NCBI GenBank assembly: GCA_022486585.1
Contig: JAKVKI010000013.1
Span: 1 to 56,424 of the forward strand
Direction: 5' to 3'
Length of the DNA stretch: 56,424 nucleotides
Origin: Megasphaera sp.
GTDB taxonomy: Bacteria > Bacillota > Negativicutes > Veillonellales > Megasphaeraceae
Each line of letters opens with the position of its first letter. The stretch's first letter is position 1. The notes beneath the pieces were generated by a model. The model did not search any database and had not been told where the DNA came from. It saw only the letters and a list, made by a program, of their open reading frames with translations. The position numbers and the translations under genes were made by a program. Shown piece after piece: positions 39,457 through 48,646 of the stretch.

Positions 39457-39849
39457 ATGGCAATGACCGATCCGATTGCAGATATGCTTACACGTATCCG
39501 CAATGCCAACTCGGCATATCACGATAAAGTAGAAATGCCTGCTTCGACGATGAAAGCCGCTGTGCTCAACATCCTTAAAGAAGAAGGCTTCGTGAAAAAT
39601 TATGAAACCGTAAATGAAGGCAAAATGCTGAAAGTTACGTTGAAATATGGTTCTAATAAAGAAAAAGTTATTACCGGCATCAAAAGAATTTCTAAACCGG
39701 GCTTGCGTGTATATGCAGGCAAAGAAGAGCTCCCGCGAGTTCTTGGTGGTTTAGGGATTGCAGTAATTTCTACGTCCAAAGGTGTTATGAGCGATAAAAA
39801 AGCTCGTAAACTCGGTTTGGGCGGCGAAGTTATCGCTTACGTCTGGTAG
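39457..39849 (+). CDS. rpsH: 30S ribosomal protein S8
   Basis: 16S central-domain binder, 130 residues; in E. coli it represses the spc operon. [20 protein letters not shown] at the N-terminus and [19 protein letters not shown] at the C-terminus. GGAGGGAGG before ATG. Confidence 0.98.
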   Translation: MAMTDPIADMLTRIRNANSAYHDKVEMPASTMKAAVLNILKEEGFVKNYETVNEGKMLKVTLKYGSNKEKVITGIKRISKPGLRVYAGKEELPRVLGGLGIAVISTSKGVMSDKKARKLGLGGEVIAYVW

Positions 39850-39866
39850 AATTTGGAGGTGTCAAT

Positions 39867-40409
39867 ATGTCACGTATTGGTAGAATGCCTATTGATATCC
39901 CGGCAGGCGTAGACGTTAAGCTCGATGGCCAGTTCATTACCGTAAAAGGCCCGAAGGGCGAACTTAGCCGTACGCTCCACCAGGATATGAAGGTAACAAT
40001 TGCAGACAACGTCATCACTGTTGAACGTCCGTCTGATGAAAAAGAACATCGTTCACTGCACGGTTTGACCCGTGCCCTGATTGCCAACATGGTAACAGGT
40101 GTGACGACAGGCTTCAAGAAAGAATTGGAAATCGTCGGTGTTGGTTACAGAGCACAGATGAAAGGTAAAAAACTTGCATTAACGCTTGGTTTTTCCCATC
40201 CTCTCGAACTTGATGCTCCGGAAGGTGTTACCGTTGAATGCCCCAGTGCAACACAGATCGTTGTTTCTGGCGCAAATAATGAACATGTTGGCGAATTTGC
40301 TGCAAAAATCCGCGGCTATCGCCTGCCTGAACCTTACAAGGGAAAAGGTATCCGCTATGTTGGTGAACATGTTCGTCGTAAAGCCGGCAAAGCTGGCACG
40401 AAGAAATAA
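39867..40409 (+). CDS. rplF: 50S ribosomal protein L6
   Basis: Factor-binding-site protein, 180 residues, made of two related halves. [20 protein letters not shown] and the C-terminal [20 protein letters not shown] are standard. TTTGGAGGTG precedes the ATG, 17 bases after rpsH. Confidence 0.98.
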   Translation: MSRIGRMPIDIPAGVDVKLDGQFITVKGPKGELSRTLHQDMKVTIADNVITVERPSDEKEHRSLHGLTRALIANMVTGVTTGFKKELEIVGVGYRAQMKGKKLALTLGFSHPLELDAPEGVTVECPSATQIVVSGANNEHVGEFAAKIRGYRLPEPYKGKGIRYVGEHVRRKAGKAGTKK

Positions 40410-40443
40410 TAACGTAAGTTACCTATAGAAAGGAGTGAATTCC

Positions 40444-40806
40444 TTGAAATCCAGTAAAAATGCTATCCGCGTTAAACGTCATTGGCGTTTGCGTAAGCAC
40501 ATCAACGGCACGGCTGAACGTCCGCGTTTGAACGTTTTCCGCAGCCTTACAAATATTTATGCCCAGGTTATTGATGACCAGAAGGGTATCACCTTGGTTT
40601 CCGCCAGCTCTCTGGATAAAGAAATCAAAGAACAGAATATCAGCGGTGGTAATGCTGAAGGTGCTAAATTGGTAGGTGCTTTGGTGGCCAAACGTGCTAT
40701 CGAAAAAGGCATTACAACAGTAGTTTTTGACCGTGGTGGTTATATTTATCATGGCCGTATCGCCGCGCTGGCAAATGCAGCCCGTGAAGCTGGCTTGAAA
40801 TTCTAG
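40444..40806 (+). CDS. rplR: 50S ribosomal protein L18
   Basis: 5S rRNA-binding protein, 120 residues. [20 protein letters not shown] and [20 protein letters not shown] identify it. The start is TTG 40444, eight bases after AAAGGAG; the GTG at 40435 overlaps that site. L18 with a TTG start of 120 residues matches family length. Confidence 0.96.
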   Translation: MKSSKNAIRVKRHWRLRKHINGTAERPRLNVFRSLTNIYAQVIDDQKGITLVSASSLDKEIKEQNISGGNAEGAKLVGALVAKRAIEKGITTVVFDRGGYIYHGRIAALANAAREAGLKF

Positions 40807-40821
40807 TAGGAGGAAATACGA

Positions 40822-41322
40822 ATGGCAAAAGTTGACCATGCAGAACAAGAGTTCCAAGAAAATGTCGTATTCATCAACCGTGTAGCTAAGGTAGTTAAAG
40901 GCGGCCGCCGTTTTTCCTTCAGTGCACTCGTAGTTGTCGGTAACGGCAACGGCGTAGTCGGTGCAGGATTAGGCAAAGCCGGCGAAGTTCCGGAAGCTAT
41001 CCGTAAAGGTGTTGAAGACGCTAAGAAAAATAAAATCACTATTTCATTAAAGAATGGTACGATACCTCATCAGATCACAGGAATCTTCGGCGCAGGCCAG
41101 GTTTTCCTTAAACCTGCTGCAGAAGGTACTGGCGTTATTGCTGGTGGCCCTGTCCGTGCCGTATTGGAATTAGCTGGTGTTAGAAACATCCTGACGAAGT
41201 CCATCGGTTCTTCAAACCCGAATAATATGGTTCAGGCAACTATTAATGGTTTGAGCCGTTTAAAGGATGTCAACAAAGTCGCTGAACTCCGTGGCAAAAC
41301 TGTAGAAGAAATTTACGGTTAA
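40822..41322 (+). CDS. rpsE: 30S ribosomal protein S5
   Basis: Accuracy-related small-subunit protein, 166 residues. The double-stranded-RNA-binding-like region has VNRV-type strand [20 protein letters not shown]; the [20 protein letters not shown] loop follows. The spectinomycin-contact loop looks wild type. GTAGGAGG precedes the ATG. Confidence 0.98.
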   Translation: MAKVDHAEQEFQENVVFINRVAKVVKGGRRFSFSALVVVGNGNGVVGAGLGKAGEVPEAIRKGVEDAKKNKITISLKNGTIPHQITGIFGAGQVFLKPAAEGTGVIAGGPVRAVLELAGVRNILTKSIGSSNPNNMVQATINGLSRLKDVNKVAELRGKTVEEIYG

Positions 41323-41339
41323 TAAGGAGGATATACGAA

Positions 41340-41519
41340 ATGGCTCAAGTAAAAGTTACGCTCGTTCGCAGCTTGGCAGGTTATCCTGGTGATCAGAGAG
41401 CAACTGTTGTTGCTCTTGGCCTTCATAAGACGAACTCTAGCGTCGTAAAAGAAGTTACCCCGCAGATCAAAGGGATGCTTCATAAAGTTGAACACTTAGT
41501 AACAGTAGAAGAAATCTAA
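41340..41519 (+). CDS. rpmD: 50S ribosomal protein L30
   Basis: Small 23S-binding protein of 59 residues, just below a 60-residue cut-off. Reading from ATG 41340: [20 protein letters not shown], then [11 protein letters not shown] and a final HLVTVEEI, all family features. AATAAGGAGG lies upstream. It sits between rpsE and rplO as in other bacteria. Confidence 0.97.
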   Translation: MAQVKVTLVRSLAGYPGDQRATVVALGLHKTNSSVVKEVTPQIKGMLHKVEHLVTVEEI

Positions 41520-41539
41520 AAAAAAGGAGGTGCGCTGAA

Positions 41540-41980
41540 TTGAAACTTCATGAAATGACTATCGTTCCTGGTTCCAAGAAAAAACGCAATCGTATTGGTC
41601 GCGGCATTGGTTCTGGTAACGGCAAAACTGCTGGTAAAGGCATGAAAGGCCAGTTATCTCGTAGCGGCGGCGGTAAGCGTCCTGGATTCGAAGGCGGCCA
41701 GATGCCGTTGTATCGGTTGCTTCCTAAACGCGGTTTTACGAATATTTGGGCTAAACAGTATGCTGAAGTCAACGTTGCTACGTTGAATCGGTTTGAAAAT
41801 GGCACGACTGTTGATCCCGTTGCGTTAGTTGAAGCAGGAATCCTCAAGAATGTTTGCGACGGTGTCCGTATCCTCGGCAATGGCGAATTGGAAAAATCTC
41901 TTACAGTCGTAGCTCAGGGCTTTACGAAATCGGCGCAGCAAAAAATAGAAGCAGCCGGTGGTAAGATTGAGGTGATTTAA
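41540..41980 (+). CDS. rplO: 50S ribosomal protein L15
   Basis: Late-assembly large-subunit protein, 146 residues. The Gly-rich block [19 protein letters not shown] and [17 protein letters not shown] are diagnostic. The start is TTG 41540 after AAAAAGGAGGTG; the later in-frame ATG would remove conserved residues. Its stop is one base before secY. Confidence 0.97.
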   Translation: MKLHEMTIVPGSKKKRNRIGRGIGSGNGKTAGKGMKGQLSRSGGGKRPGFEGGQMPLYRLLPKRGFTNIWAKQYAEVNVATLNRFENGTTVDPVALVEAGILKNVCDGVRILGNGELEKSLTVVAQGFTKSAQQKIEAAGGKIEVI

Positions 41981-41981
41981 G

Positions 41982-43244
41982 GTGTTAGAAAGCATTCAGA
42001 ATGTCCTTAATGTTTCGGAATTCCGGAAACGGGCAGTCTTCACCTTAATCATGTTCATCATCTTCCGCTTGGGCGTCCATATCCCGGTTCCCGGGGTAGA
42101 CGCCTCGGTTATTGAAAATTTATTTAGCAGTGGCAACTTGTTTGGTTTGCTGGACTTGTTCTCCGGCGGTGCCCTCAGTAAGTTCTCTGTTTTGGCTATG
42201 TCCATTACGCCTTACATCAATGCATCCATCATCATGCAGCTGCTAACATCAGTAGTTCCTACGTTTGAACAGTGGGCGAAGGATAATCAAGACGGCCGTG
42301 ATAAAATACAAAAAGTCACACGGTATGGTACGGTTCTTCTTGGTTTCATCCAAGCGTTTGCTATGAGTTATGCTCTTAAAATCAATAATGCGCTGATCGA
42401 TAATTCCTGGGCGATGGTCCTTATGGTATCGATCATTCTGACAGCAGGCACGTGTTTCCTCATGTGGCTTGGTGATCAGATTACGGCTGGCGGCATTGGC
42501 AATGGCATTTCACTCATCATCTTTGCGGGTATCGTAGCGCGTTTCCCGAATGGGTGCATGACAGTATATAAGTACATTCAGGCTGGGACAATTAATATTT
42601 TCCAGGCCTTACTGTTCGTTGTTATTGCACTGTTCATGATCGTTGTAGTCATTGAAGTGACACAAGGTCAACGGCGTGTTACCGTCCAATATGCAAAACG
42701 TATCGTCGGCCGCAAGATGTATGGCGGTCACTCGACACACATTCCGCTGAAAGTCAACCAGGCGGGCGTTATTCCTATCATCTTCGCATCTTCTGTATTG
42801 ATGTTTCCAATTACGATTGCACAATTCGTGCAGAACGATACAGTACAGATGATCGCAGGCTGGTTTGCTTGGGGAACGGCGTCTAATACCGTTATATATG
42901 CGGTCCTGATTATGTTCTTCACTTATTTCTATACAGCCATTTCGCTGAATATTCCGCAGCTTACGGAAAACATGCAAAAGTACGGCGGCTTTATTCCGGG
43001 GATTCGCCCGGGTGCACCGACGGCTTTATATATCGACAAGATTATGACGAGAATCACTCTTGCCGGCGCGTTTTTCTTAGCATTCATTGCTATTCTGCCG
43101 AATTTTATCGGTTGGATTACAGGTATTGAAGGCGTATACTTTGGCGGTACGGCGCTGCTTATCGTTGTTGGTGTTGCTATCGACACGGCAAAGCAGGCAG
43201 AATCTTTAGTCCTGAATAGACAGTACCAAGGATTTATGAAATAA
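41982..43244 (+). CDS. secY: Protein translocase subunit SecY
   Basis: Channel subunit of the Sec translocon, 420 residues and ten membrane helices. Seen are the plug/first-helix region RLGVHIPVPGVD, the signature SMSITPYINASIIMQLL (here AMSITPYINASIIMQLL), the second signature WLGDQITAGGIGNGISLIIF and the cytoplasmic loop ending NRQYQGFMK. GTG start at 41982, with GAGGTGATT inside rplO. It lies in the usual spc position before adk. Confidence 0.98.
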   Translation: MLESIQNVLNVSEFRKRAVFTLIMFIIFRLGVHIPVPGVDASVIENLFSSGNLFGLLDLFSGGALSKFSVLAMSITPYINASIIMQLLTSVVPTFEQWAKDNQDGRDKIQKVTRYGTVLLGFIQAFAMSYALKINNALIDNSWAMVLMVSIILTAGTCFLMWLGDQITAGGIGNGISLIIFAGIVARFPNGCMTVYKYIQAGTINIFQALLFVVIALFMIVVVIEVTQGQRRVTVQYAKRIVGRKMYGGHSTHIPLKVNQAGVIPIIFASSVLMFPITIAQFVQNDTVQMIAGWFAWGTASNTVIYAVLIMFFTYFYTAISLNIPQLTENMQKYGGFIPGIRPGAPTALYIDKIMTRITLAGAFFLAFIAILPNFIGWITGIEGVYFGGTALLIVVGVAIDTAKQAESLVLNRQYQGFMK

Positions 43245-43262
43245 TATAAGGAGGTAGTTTGA

Positions 43263-43913
<651 letters not shown>

Positions 43914-43915
43914 GA

Positions 43916-44674
43916 ATGATTATTTTAAAATCTAAACGGGAAATCGAGTATATTCGTGCAGCTGGGCGCATCACAGCCAATGCATTAGTCCTGATGAAAA
44001 AACTGGCAAAGCCAGGAATCACAACAGGCGAATTGGACCAGCGGTGCGAAGAGTACATCCGCAGTTGCGGAGCTTTTCCGAGCTGCAAAGGCTATTATGG
44101 GTATCCGGCAACGATTTGCGCCAGCGTGAATGATGAAGTTGTCCATGGTATTCCTGGCCGGCGCAAGTTAAAAGATGGCGATATAATCAGTGTTGATTTG
44201 GTTGTAAATAAAGATGGCTATCACGGTGACTCTACAGTGACCATTCCTGTCGGTCATGTTGATGCAGCTGTAATGCAGCTGATTAAGGTGACTGAAGCAA
44301 GCCTCTATAAAGGCATTGAACAAGCTGTACCGGGTAACTATTTAGGTGATATCGGTCATGCTGTACAAGCCTATGCTGAATCGTTTGGCTATGGTGTAGT
44401 CCGTGATTATGTAGGTCATGGAATTGGTACGGATATGCATGAAGATCCGGAAGTTCCTAATTATGGTCTGGCTGGTCATGGAGAATTGCTTGAATCGGGT
44501 ATGGTATTAGCCATTGAACCGATGATCAATATGGGCACAGAAAAAGTTGTTCAGAACAATAAAAACGGTTGGACTGTCGTTACTCGTGATGGCAAGCCGG
44601 CTGCTCATTTTGAACATACTATAGCTATAACAGATAACGGTCCTGAAATCCTTACCCTGCCGGATGAAGAATGA
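43916..44674 (+). CDS. map: Methionine aminopeptidase, type I
   Basis: Removes N-terminal Met from nascent proteins; 252 residues. Metal ligands lie in the VDLVVNKDGYHGDST Asp pair, the GHGIGTDMHEDP His, the AIEPMIN Glu and the FEHTIAI Glu. No N-terminal zinc-finger extension. It overlaps the following KOW gene by four bases (ATGA). Confidence 0.97.
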   Translation: MIILKSKREIEYIRAAGRITANALVLMKKLAKPGITTGELDQRCEEYIRSCGAFPSCKGYYGYPATICASVNDEVVHGIPGRRKLKDGDIISVDLVVNKDGYHGDSTVTIPVGHVDAAVMQLIKVTEASLYKGIEQAVPGNYLGDIGHAVQAYAESFGYGVVRDYVGHGIGTDMHEDPEVPNYGLAGHGELLESGMVLAIEPMINMGTEKVVQNNKNGWTVVTRDGKPAAHFEHTIAITDNGPEILTLPDEE

Positions 44675-44940
44675 AGGAGCATATAAATATTCCTGTTGGT
44701 ACTGTCGTTAGAAGCAGCGCTGGCAGAGATAGAAATTGTTTGTATGTCGTTGTCGGTAAGTTGGATTATTCATACGTATGGATTGCTGACGGTAGAAAGT
44801 ACAATTTGGATAAGCCGAAGAAAAAAAATTGCCGGCATCTCCAGATAGTGGGAACGAGCGTATCCATTGGAAGCGCTGGTCCCATGAGAATCAGCAATGA
44901 ATGGATACGGTCCGTATTAAACCGGGCCAGTGAAAATTGA
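44671..44940 (+). CDS. KOW-domain RNA-binding protein (L14e-like)
   Basis: An 89-residue protein between map and inf[21 protein letters not shown] is a KOW-type start like the archaeal/eukaryal L14e family; basic residues ([10 protein letters not shown]) follow. A small gene of this kind is found at the same place in other Firmicutes. The ATG overlaps the map stop by four bases, so it is translationally coupled. Function is not established; binding to rRNA or tRNA is a reasonable guess. Confidence 0.8.
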   Translation: MKEHINIPVGTVVRSSAGRDRNCLYVVVGKLDYSYVWIADGRKYNLDKPKKKNCRHLQIVGTSVSIGSAGPMRISNEWIRSVLNRASEN

Positions 44941-44956
44941 CCAGGGGAGGTTACAC

Positions 44957-45175
44957 ATGTCTAAGGAAGATGTCATAGAAGTAGAAGGCGTCGTCGTTGA
45001 AGCATTGCCAAATGCTATGTTTAAAGTAAAGTTAGAAAATGAACATATTGTACTGGCTCATGTTTCAGGGAAAATGCGTATGAATTTCATCCGTATCCTT
45101 CCGGGAGACCGGGTCACGATGGAATTGACACCATATGATCTGAATCGCGGTCGTATTACGTATCGCTTTAAGTAA
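44957..45175 (+). CDS. infA: Translation initiation factor IF-1
   Basis: OB-fold factor that binds the A site of the 30S subunit; 72 residues. [20 protein letters not shown] and [14 protein letters not shown] are diagnostic. The ATG at 44957 follows GGGGAGG by eight bases; the longer frame from 44930 would overlap the KOW gene. Confidence 0.98.
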   Translation: MSKEDVIEVEGVVVEALPNAMFKVKLENEHIVLAHVSGKMRMNFIRILPGDRVTMELTPYDLNRGRITYRFK

Positions 45176-45200
45176 GATTGGATAACGCAGGAGGTTAATT

Positions 45201-45314
45201 ATGAAGGTAAAACCGTCAGTTAAAAAGATTTGCGAAAAATGCAAAATCATTAAGCGCAAAGGCCGCGTTATGGTCATTTGTGAAAACCCAAAACATAAAC
45301 AAAAACAAGGTTAA
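45201..45314 (+). CDS. rpmJ: 50S ribosomal protein L36, zinc form
   Basis: Only 37 residues. [20 protein letters not shown] then [15 protein letters not shown]. The zinc ligands Cys11, Cys14, Cys27 and His32 are intact. GCAGGAGG precedes ATG 45201. Usual position between infA and rpsM. Confidence 0.98.
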   Translation: MKVKPSVKKICEKCKIIKRKGRVMVICENPKHKQKQG

Positions 45315-45336
45315 TAGAGTGGAGGTGGATGAATAG

Positions 45337-45705
45337 ATGGCACGTATAGCCGGTGTGGATTTACCACGCGATAAACGAGTTGAAATTGGTTTGACTTATA
45401 TTTTCGGTATTGGCCTTTCCTCTTCTCAGGAAATTCTGAAGAAGACAGGGGTTAATCCGGACACACGCGTTCGTGATTTGACAGAAGATGAAGAACAGAA
45501 AATCCGTGAAGTCATTGGATCCGATTATAAAGTAGAAGGTGAACTTCGTCGTGAAGGCGCCCTTAATATTAAACGCCTTATCGAAGTTAACTCCTATCGT
45601 GGCAAACGTCATCGTGCAGGACTTCCCGTTCGGGGACAGCGCACTAAGACAAATGCACGTACACGTAAAGGCCCGCGTAAAGCAATTGCAGGGAAGAAGA
45701 AATAA
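45337..45705 (+). CDS. rpsM: 30S ribosomal protein S13
   Basis: Head protein that bridges to the large subunit; 122 residues. [20 protein letters not shown] and [20 protein letters not shown] identify it. GTGGAGGTGG lies ahead of the ATG. Confidence 0.98.
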   Translation: MARIAGVDLPRDKRVEIGLTYIFGIGLSSSQEILKKTGVNPDTRVRDLTEDEEQKIREVIGSDYKVEGELRREGALNIKRLIEVNSYRGKRHRAGLPVRGQRTKTNARTRKGPRKAIAGKKK

Positions 45706-45731
45706 TATTTTAAGTAAGGAGGTAATTGATT

Positions 45732-46121
45732 TTGGCTAAGAATGTTAGAAACACAAAACGTAAAGAAAAGAAACATGTAGAATCGGGCGCAGCTCATATT
45801 CGTTCTACTTTCAATAATACTATCGTTACGATTAGTGACGCTAAAGGCAATGCTCTTTCTTGGGCTAGCGCTGGCGGACTTGGTTTCCGTGGTTCCCGTA
45901 AGAGCACTCCGTTTGCAGCACAGATGGCTGCTGAACAAGCTGCTAAGGCTGCAATGGAACATGGTCTCCGTCAGGTAGAAGTTTTCGTTAAAGGTCCTGG
46001 TTCTGGTCGTGAAGCCGCTATTCGTGCTTTGCAGGCAGCAGGCTTAGAAGTAAACTCTATTAAAGATGTAACACCAATTCCGCATAATGGCTGCCGTCCG
46101 CCAAAACGTCGTCGTGTATAA
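45732..46121 (+). CDS. rpsK: 30S ribosomal protein S11
   Basis: Platform protein near the E site, 129 residues. [20 protein letters not shown] and [16 protein letters not shown] are diagnostic. TTG 45732 is taken as start, nine bases after AAGGAGG and giving the family-like MAKNVR; an upstream TTG at 45726 is too close to that site. rpsD, often next, is absent; rpoA follows. Confidence 0.97.
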   Translation: MAKNVRNTKRKEKKHVESGAAHIRSTFNNTIVTISDAKGNALSWASAGGLGFRGSRKSTPFAAQMAAEQAAKAAMEHGLRQVEVFVKGPGSGREAAIRALQAAGLEVNSIKDVTPIPHNGCRPPKRRRV

Positions 46122-46165
46122 TTTTGACCAAGTTGTTTTGATTCTGGAATGGGAGGATTTTCCTA

Positions 46166-47143
46166 ATGATTGATGACAACAAGTTTAAAGTTAAACCAGT
46201 TGATAGAAGCGACGACGGAACCTATGGAAAATTCGTATGCGAACCTCTTGACAGAGGTTACGGAATCACATTGGGCAACAGCTTGCGCCGCGTCCTCTTA
46301 TCTTCTTTGGATGGCGTAGCAATCACTTCCATAAAAATCGATGGCGTGCTCCATGAATTCTCGACGATTCCCGGAGTTCGGGAAGATGTTTCTGAAATCA
46401 TCTTGAACCTTAAACAGCTTCGTATGAAGTTCACACGCGAAGACGTCGATGAAATCGATATTACTGTCGATGTGGCTGGTGAATGCGAATTTACCGCAAA
46501 AGATCTCGACGTAAACTCAGACATAGAAATTTTGAACCCGGATCTTCATATTGCTACATTAGATACTGATGCGAATATACACTTGCAGTGTCATATTGAA
46601 CGCGGCAAAGGGTATGTTCCGTCTACAAAGAATAAACGGGATACAGATATGATAGGTGTCATTCCTATTGATTCTATTTTCTCCCCTATTGTTCGGACGA
46701 ATTATGAAGTAGGCAATATCCGGGTCGGCAACGAAATGGATTATGATTCGTTGTCGCTTGAAGTTAAGACCGATGGCAGCATCGCTGCAGAAAATGCTGT
46801 AGCAAAAGCTGCATCCATTATTATCGGTTATTTGAATTATTTCCAGCAAATAGCTTCTGATCAAGATGTCAATGGTACATTACCACCGTTTGTTAATGCA
46901 GAGGGTGAAGAAGAAGAAGAAGAAACTGGTGAAGATTTAACACAGGTTAAAATCGATGTATTGGATCTTTCCGTTCGTGCATCGAATTGCCTGAAACGTG
47001 CTAACATTTACACCTTAGGTGATTTGGTAGAACGTACAGAAGATGACTTGTCTAAGATTCGTAATTTAGGCAAGAAATCCGTAGATGAAATCATTGAAAA
47101 GTTGAAGGATTACGGCTTTGACCTGAAATCCAACGAAGAATAA
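46166..47143 (+). CDS. rpoA: RNA polymerase alpha subunit
   Basis: Assembly scaffold of RNA polymerase, 325 residues. The N-terminal dimerization domain includes GYGITLGNSLRRVLLSSL. An acidic linker (about 245-255, GEEEEEETGED) joins the C-terminal domain, which has LSVRASNCLKRANIYTLGDL and NLGKKSVDEIIEKL for UP-element and activator contact. GGGAGGA precedes ATG. Confidence 0.98.
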   Translation: MIDDNKFKVKPVDRSDDGTYGKFVCEPLDRGYGITLGNSLRRVLLSSLDGVAITSIKIDGVLHEFSTIPGVREDVSEIILNLKQLRMKFTREDVDEIDITVDVAGECEFTAKDLDVNSDIEILNPDLHIATLDTDANIHLQCHIERGKGYVPSTKNKRDTDMIGVIPIDSIFSPIVRTNYEVGNIRVGNEMDYDSLSLEVKTDGSIAAENAVAKAASIIIGYLNYFQQIASDQDVNGTLPPFVNAEGEEEEEETGEDLTQVKIDVLDLSVRASNCLKRANIYTLGDLVERTEDDLSKIRNLGKKSVDEIIEKLKDYGFDLKSNEE

Positions 47144-47160
47144 TTCGAGGAGGATGAACG

Positions 47161-47499
47161 ATGGCTTATAGAAAGTTGGGACGCGACAGCTCCGCACGAA
47201 AAGCATTATTGCGTAGCATTGTTACCTCTTTATTCCAGCATGAACGCATTGAAACAACAGAAGCAAAAGCAAAGGAACTCCGTAAAATTGCTGATAAAAT
47301 GCTTACGTTGGCTAAGCAAGGCGATCTCCATGCACGTCGCCAAGTATTGTCATACATGATGGATGAAGATGTTGTAAGAAAGCTGTTTGACGAAATTGCA
47401 CCGAAATATAAAGATCGTCAAGGCGGTTATACCCGCATTATTAAAACTGGCGTACGCCAGGGCGATGCAGCTCCGATGGTAATCATCGAATTAGTTTAA
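47161..47499 (+). CDS. rplQ: 50S ribosomal protein L17
   Basis: Tunnel-exit protein, 112 residues. [20 protein letters not shown] and the [19 protein letters not shown] helix identify it. CGAGGAGGA precedes the ATG. It closes the alpha part of the superoperon, with a terminator just after. Confidence 0.98.
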   Translation: MAYRKLGRDSSARKALLRSIVTSLFQHERIETTEAKAKELRKIADKMLTLAKQGDLHARRQVLSYMMDEDVVRKLFDEIAPKYKDRQGGYTRIIKTGVRQGDAAPMVIIELV

Positions 47500-47509
47500 T
47501 GTATATGAG

Positions 47510-47545
47510 AAAACCGTTGTGGCCTCGACCACAGCGGTTTTTTTA
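47510..47545 (+). terminator. Terminator of the S10-spc-alpha operon
   Basis: AAACCGTTGTGG pairs with CCACAGCGGTTT (one G-T) around a six-base loop, followed by Ts. Confidence 0.9.
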
Positions 47546-47590
47546 GGTGAAGAATGTTGTGTATTAGGATCTTGCTAAAGGAGGATAATT

Positions 47591-48028
47591 ATGGCATATA
47601 GAATGATGTTAGCTGTCAATTTTACGCCGGAACGCATAGCACAGTTGAAATTGCTGGCTTTACTTACTAAGTCTAAACTCAAAGAAGTTTCTGATGAAGA
47701 AAAAGCACAAACTGTCGGGATGCTTCTCGGGCTGACAGAGGAAGAAATAAATGAAATAGCGGCGATGAAACAAGAAACAGAAGAAACAAAAGCTCATGAT
47801 GCTGTGAAAGATGATGCTTCAGTGCCAAGCGTCACGCAAGAAGCGATTATTTTGTGCGGCTTTGATAACCAGGCTGTGAATCTGCTTCTCGATGGCATCC
47901 GTCGCGGTCATTTACGCAACGTTCCTTTAAAAGCCATGCTGACACCTAATAATATATCCTGGACAGTCAATAGCATTCTTTATGAATTATCGAAGGAACA
48001 TGAATATTTTCATGGTAATAAAAAATGA
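47591..48028 (+). CDS. DUF3783-like protein of unknown function
   Basis: A 145-residue soluble protein. The first 60 residues are helical and charged (LALLTKSKLKEVSDEE), then a low-complexity Glu/Lys/Ala linker. The last 65 residues, with EAIILCGFDNQAVNLLLDG, LRNVPLKAMLTPNN and YELSKEHEYF, resemble what I recall of DUF3783. AAAGGAGGA precedes ATG. It overlaps the following Nudix gene by four bases, so the two are expressed together; this may point to nucleotide or oxidative-damage housekeeping, but no function is claimed. Confidence 0.7.
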   Translation: MAYRMMLAVNFTPERIAQLKLLALLTKSKLKEVSDEEKAQTVGMLLGLTEEEINEIAAMKQETEETKAHDAVKDDASVPSVTQEAIILCGFDNQAVNLLLDGIRRGHLRNVPLKAMLTPNNISWTVNSILYELSKEHEYFHGNKK

Positions 48029-48522
48029 GACCAACAACACTTTGTTTCCCTATTGATGACCAAGGTCGTCTGTTATTAGGAAGAAAAAAACGCGGCTTTG
48101 GTGTTGCTAAATGGAATGGTTTTGGTGGTAAAATCGAAGCGAATGAAACCTTTGCCCAGTGTGCTATACGTGAACTTTGGGAAGAAACGGGACTTAAAGC
48201 AAAAGAAGAGGATCTATGTCTTGTAGGTTTTCTTGATTTCCAATTTTCTAACCAACCGGAGTTAAATCATGTAGGATGTATTTACTTTCTCCGGACCTAT
48301 ACCGGATTGCCACAGGACACAGAAGAAATGGAACCTCATTGGTTTCAGCAGGAGAGAATCCCTTTTGATCAGATGTGGAAAGGGGATCGTACATGGCTCC
48401 CGTTGCTTCTGCAGCACCATTTTATAAAAGGAACGGTTATTTTTGCTGCGGACAATGATACAGTCTTACACATGGATATAGAAAAAACGACATCAGAAGT
48501 ACTACAAAAACTGGTACAATGA
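48025..48522 (+). CDS. Nudix hydrolase, 8-oxo-dGTPase-like (MutT/MTH1 type)
   Basis: Pyrophosphohydrolase of 165 residues. The Nudix box G(K)IEANETFAQ..RELWEETGL is complete, with the metal-binding REL.EE core, and the preceding KWNGFGGKIE is typical of MTH1-like enzymes that clean oxidised purine nucleotides. The ATG overlaps the upstream gene's stop by four bases. The ending is not otherwise notable. Specificity is inferred from subfamily resemblance only. Confidence 0.85.
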   Translation: MRPTTLCFPIDDQGRLLLGRKKRGFGVAKWNGFGGKIEANETFAQCAIRELWEETGLKAKEEDLCLVGFLDFQFSNQPELNHVGCIYFLRTYTGLPQDTEEMEPHWFQQERIPFDQMWKGDRTWLPLLLQHHFIKGTVIFAADNDTVLHMDIEKTTSEVLQKLVQ

Positions 48523-48541
48523 TTACTAGCGGATAAAATTA

Positions 48542-48600
48542 GACCGCCTCTTAAGGGCTAGATTTCAAGGCTAATCTTTGGGAGGCGGTTCAGTTTTTTT
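48542..48600 (+). terminator. Terminator of the DUF3783-Nudix operon
   Basis: ACCGCCTC (48543-48550) pairs with GAGGCGGT (48582-48589), enclosing a smaller internal stem, followed by a long T run. Confidence 0.8.
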
Positions 48601-48646
48601 AACGTTTCTTTAGTCGTAGTGTATTGAAATTACCAGACTAGCAGGC

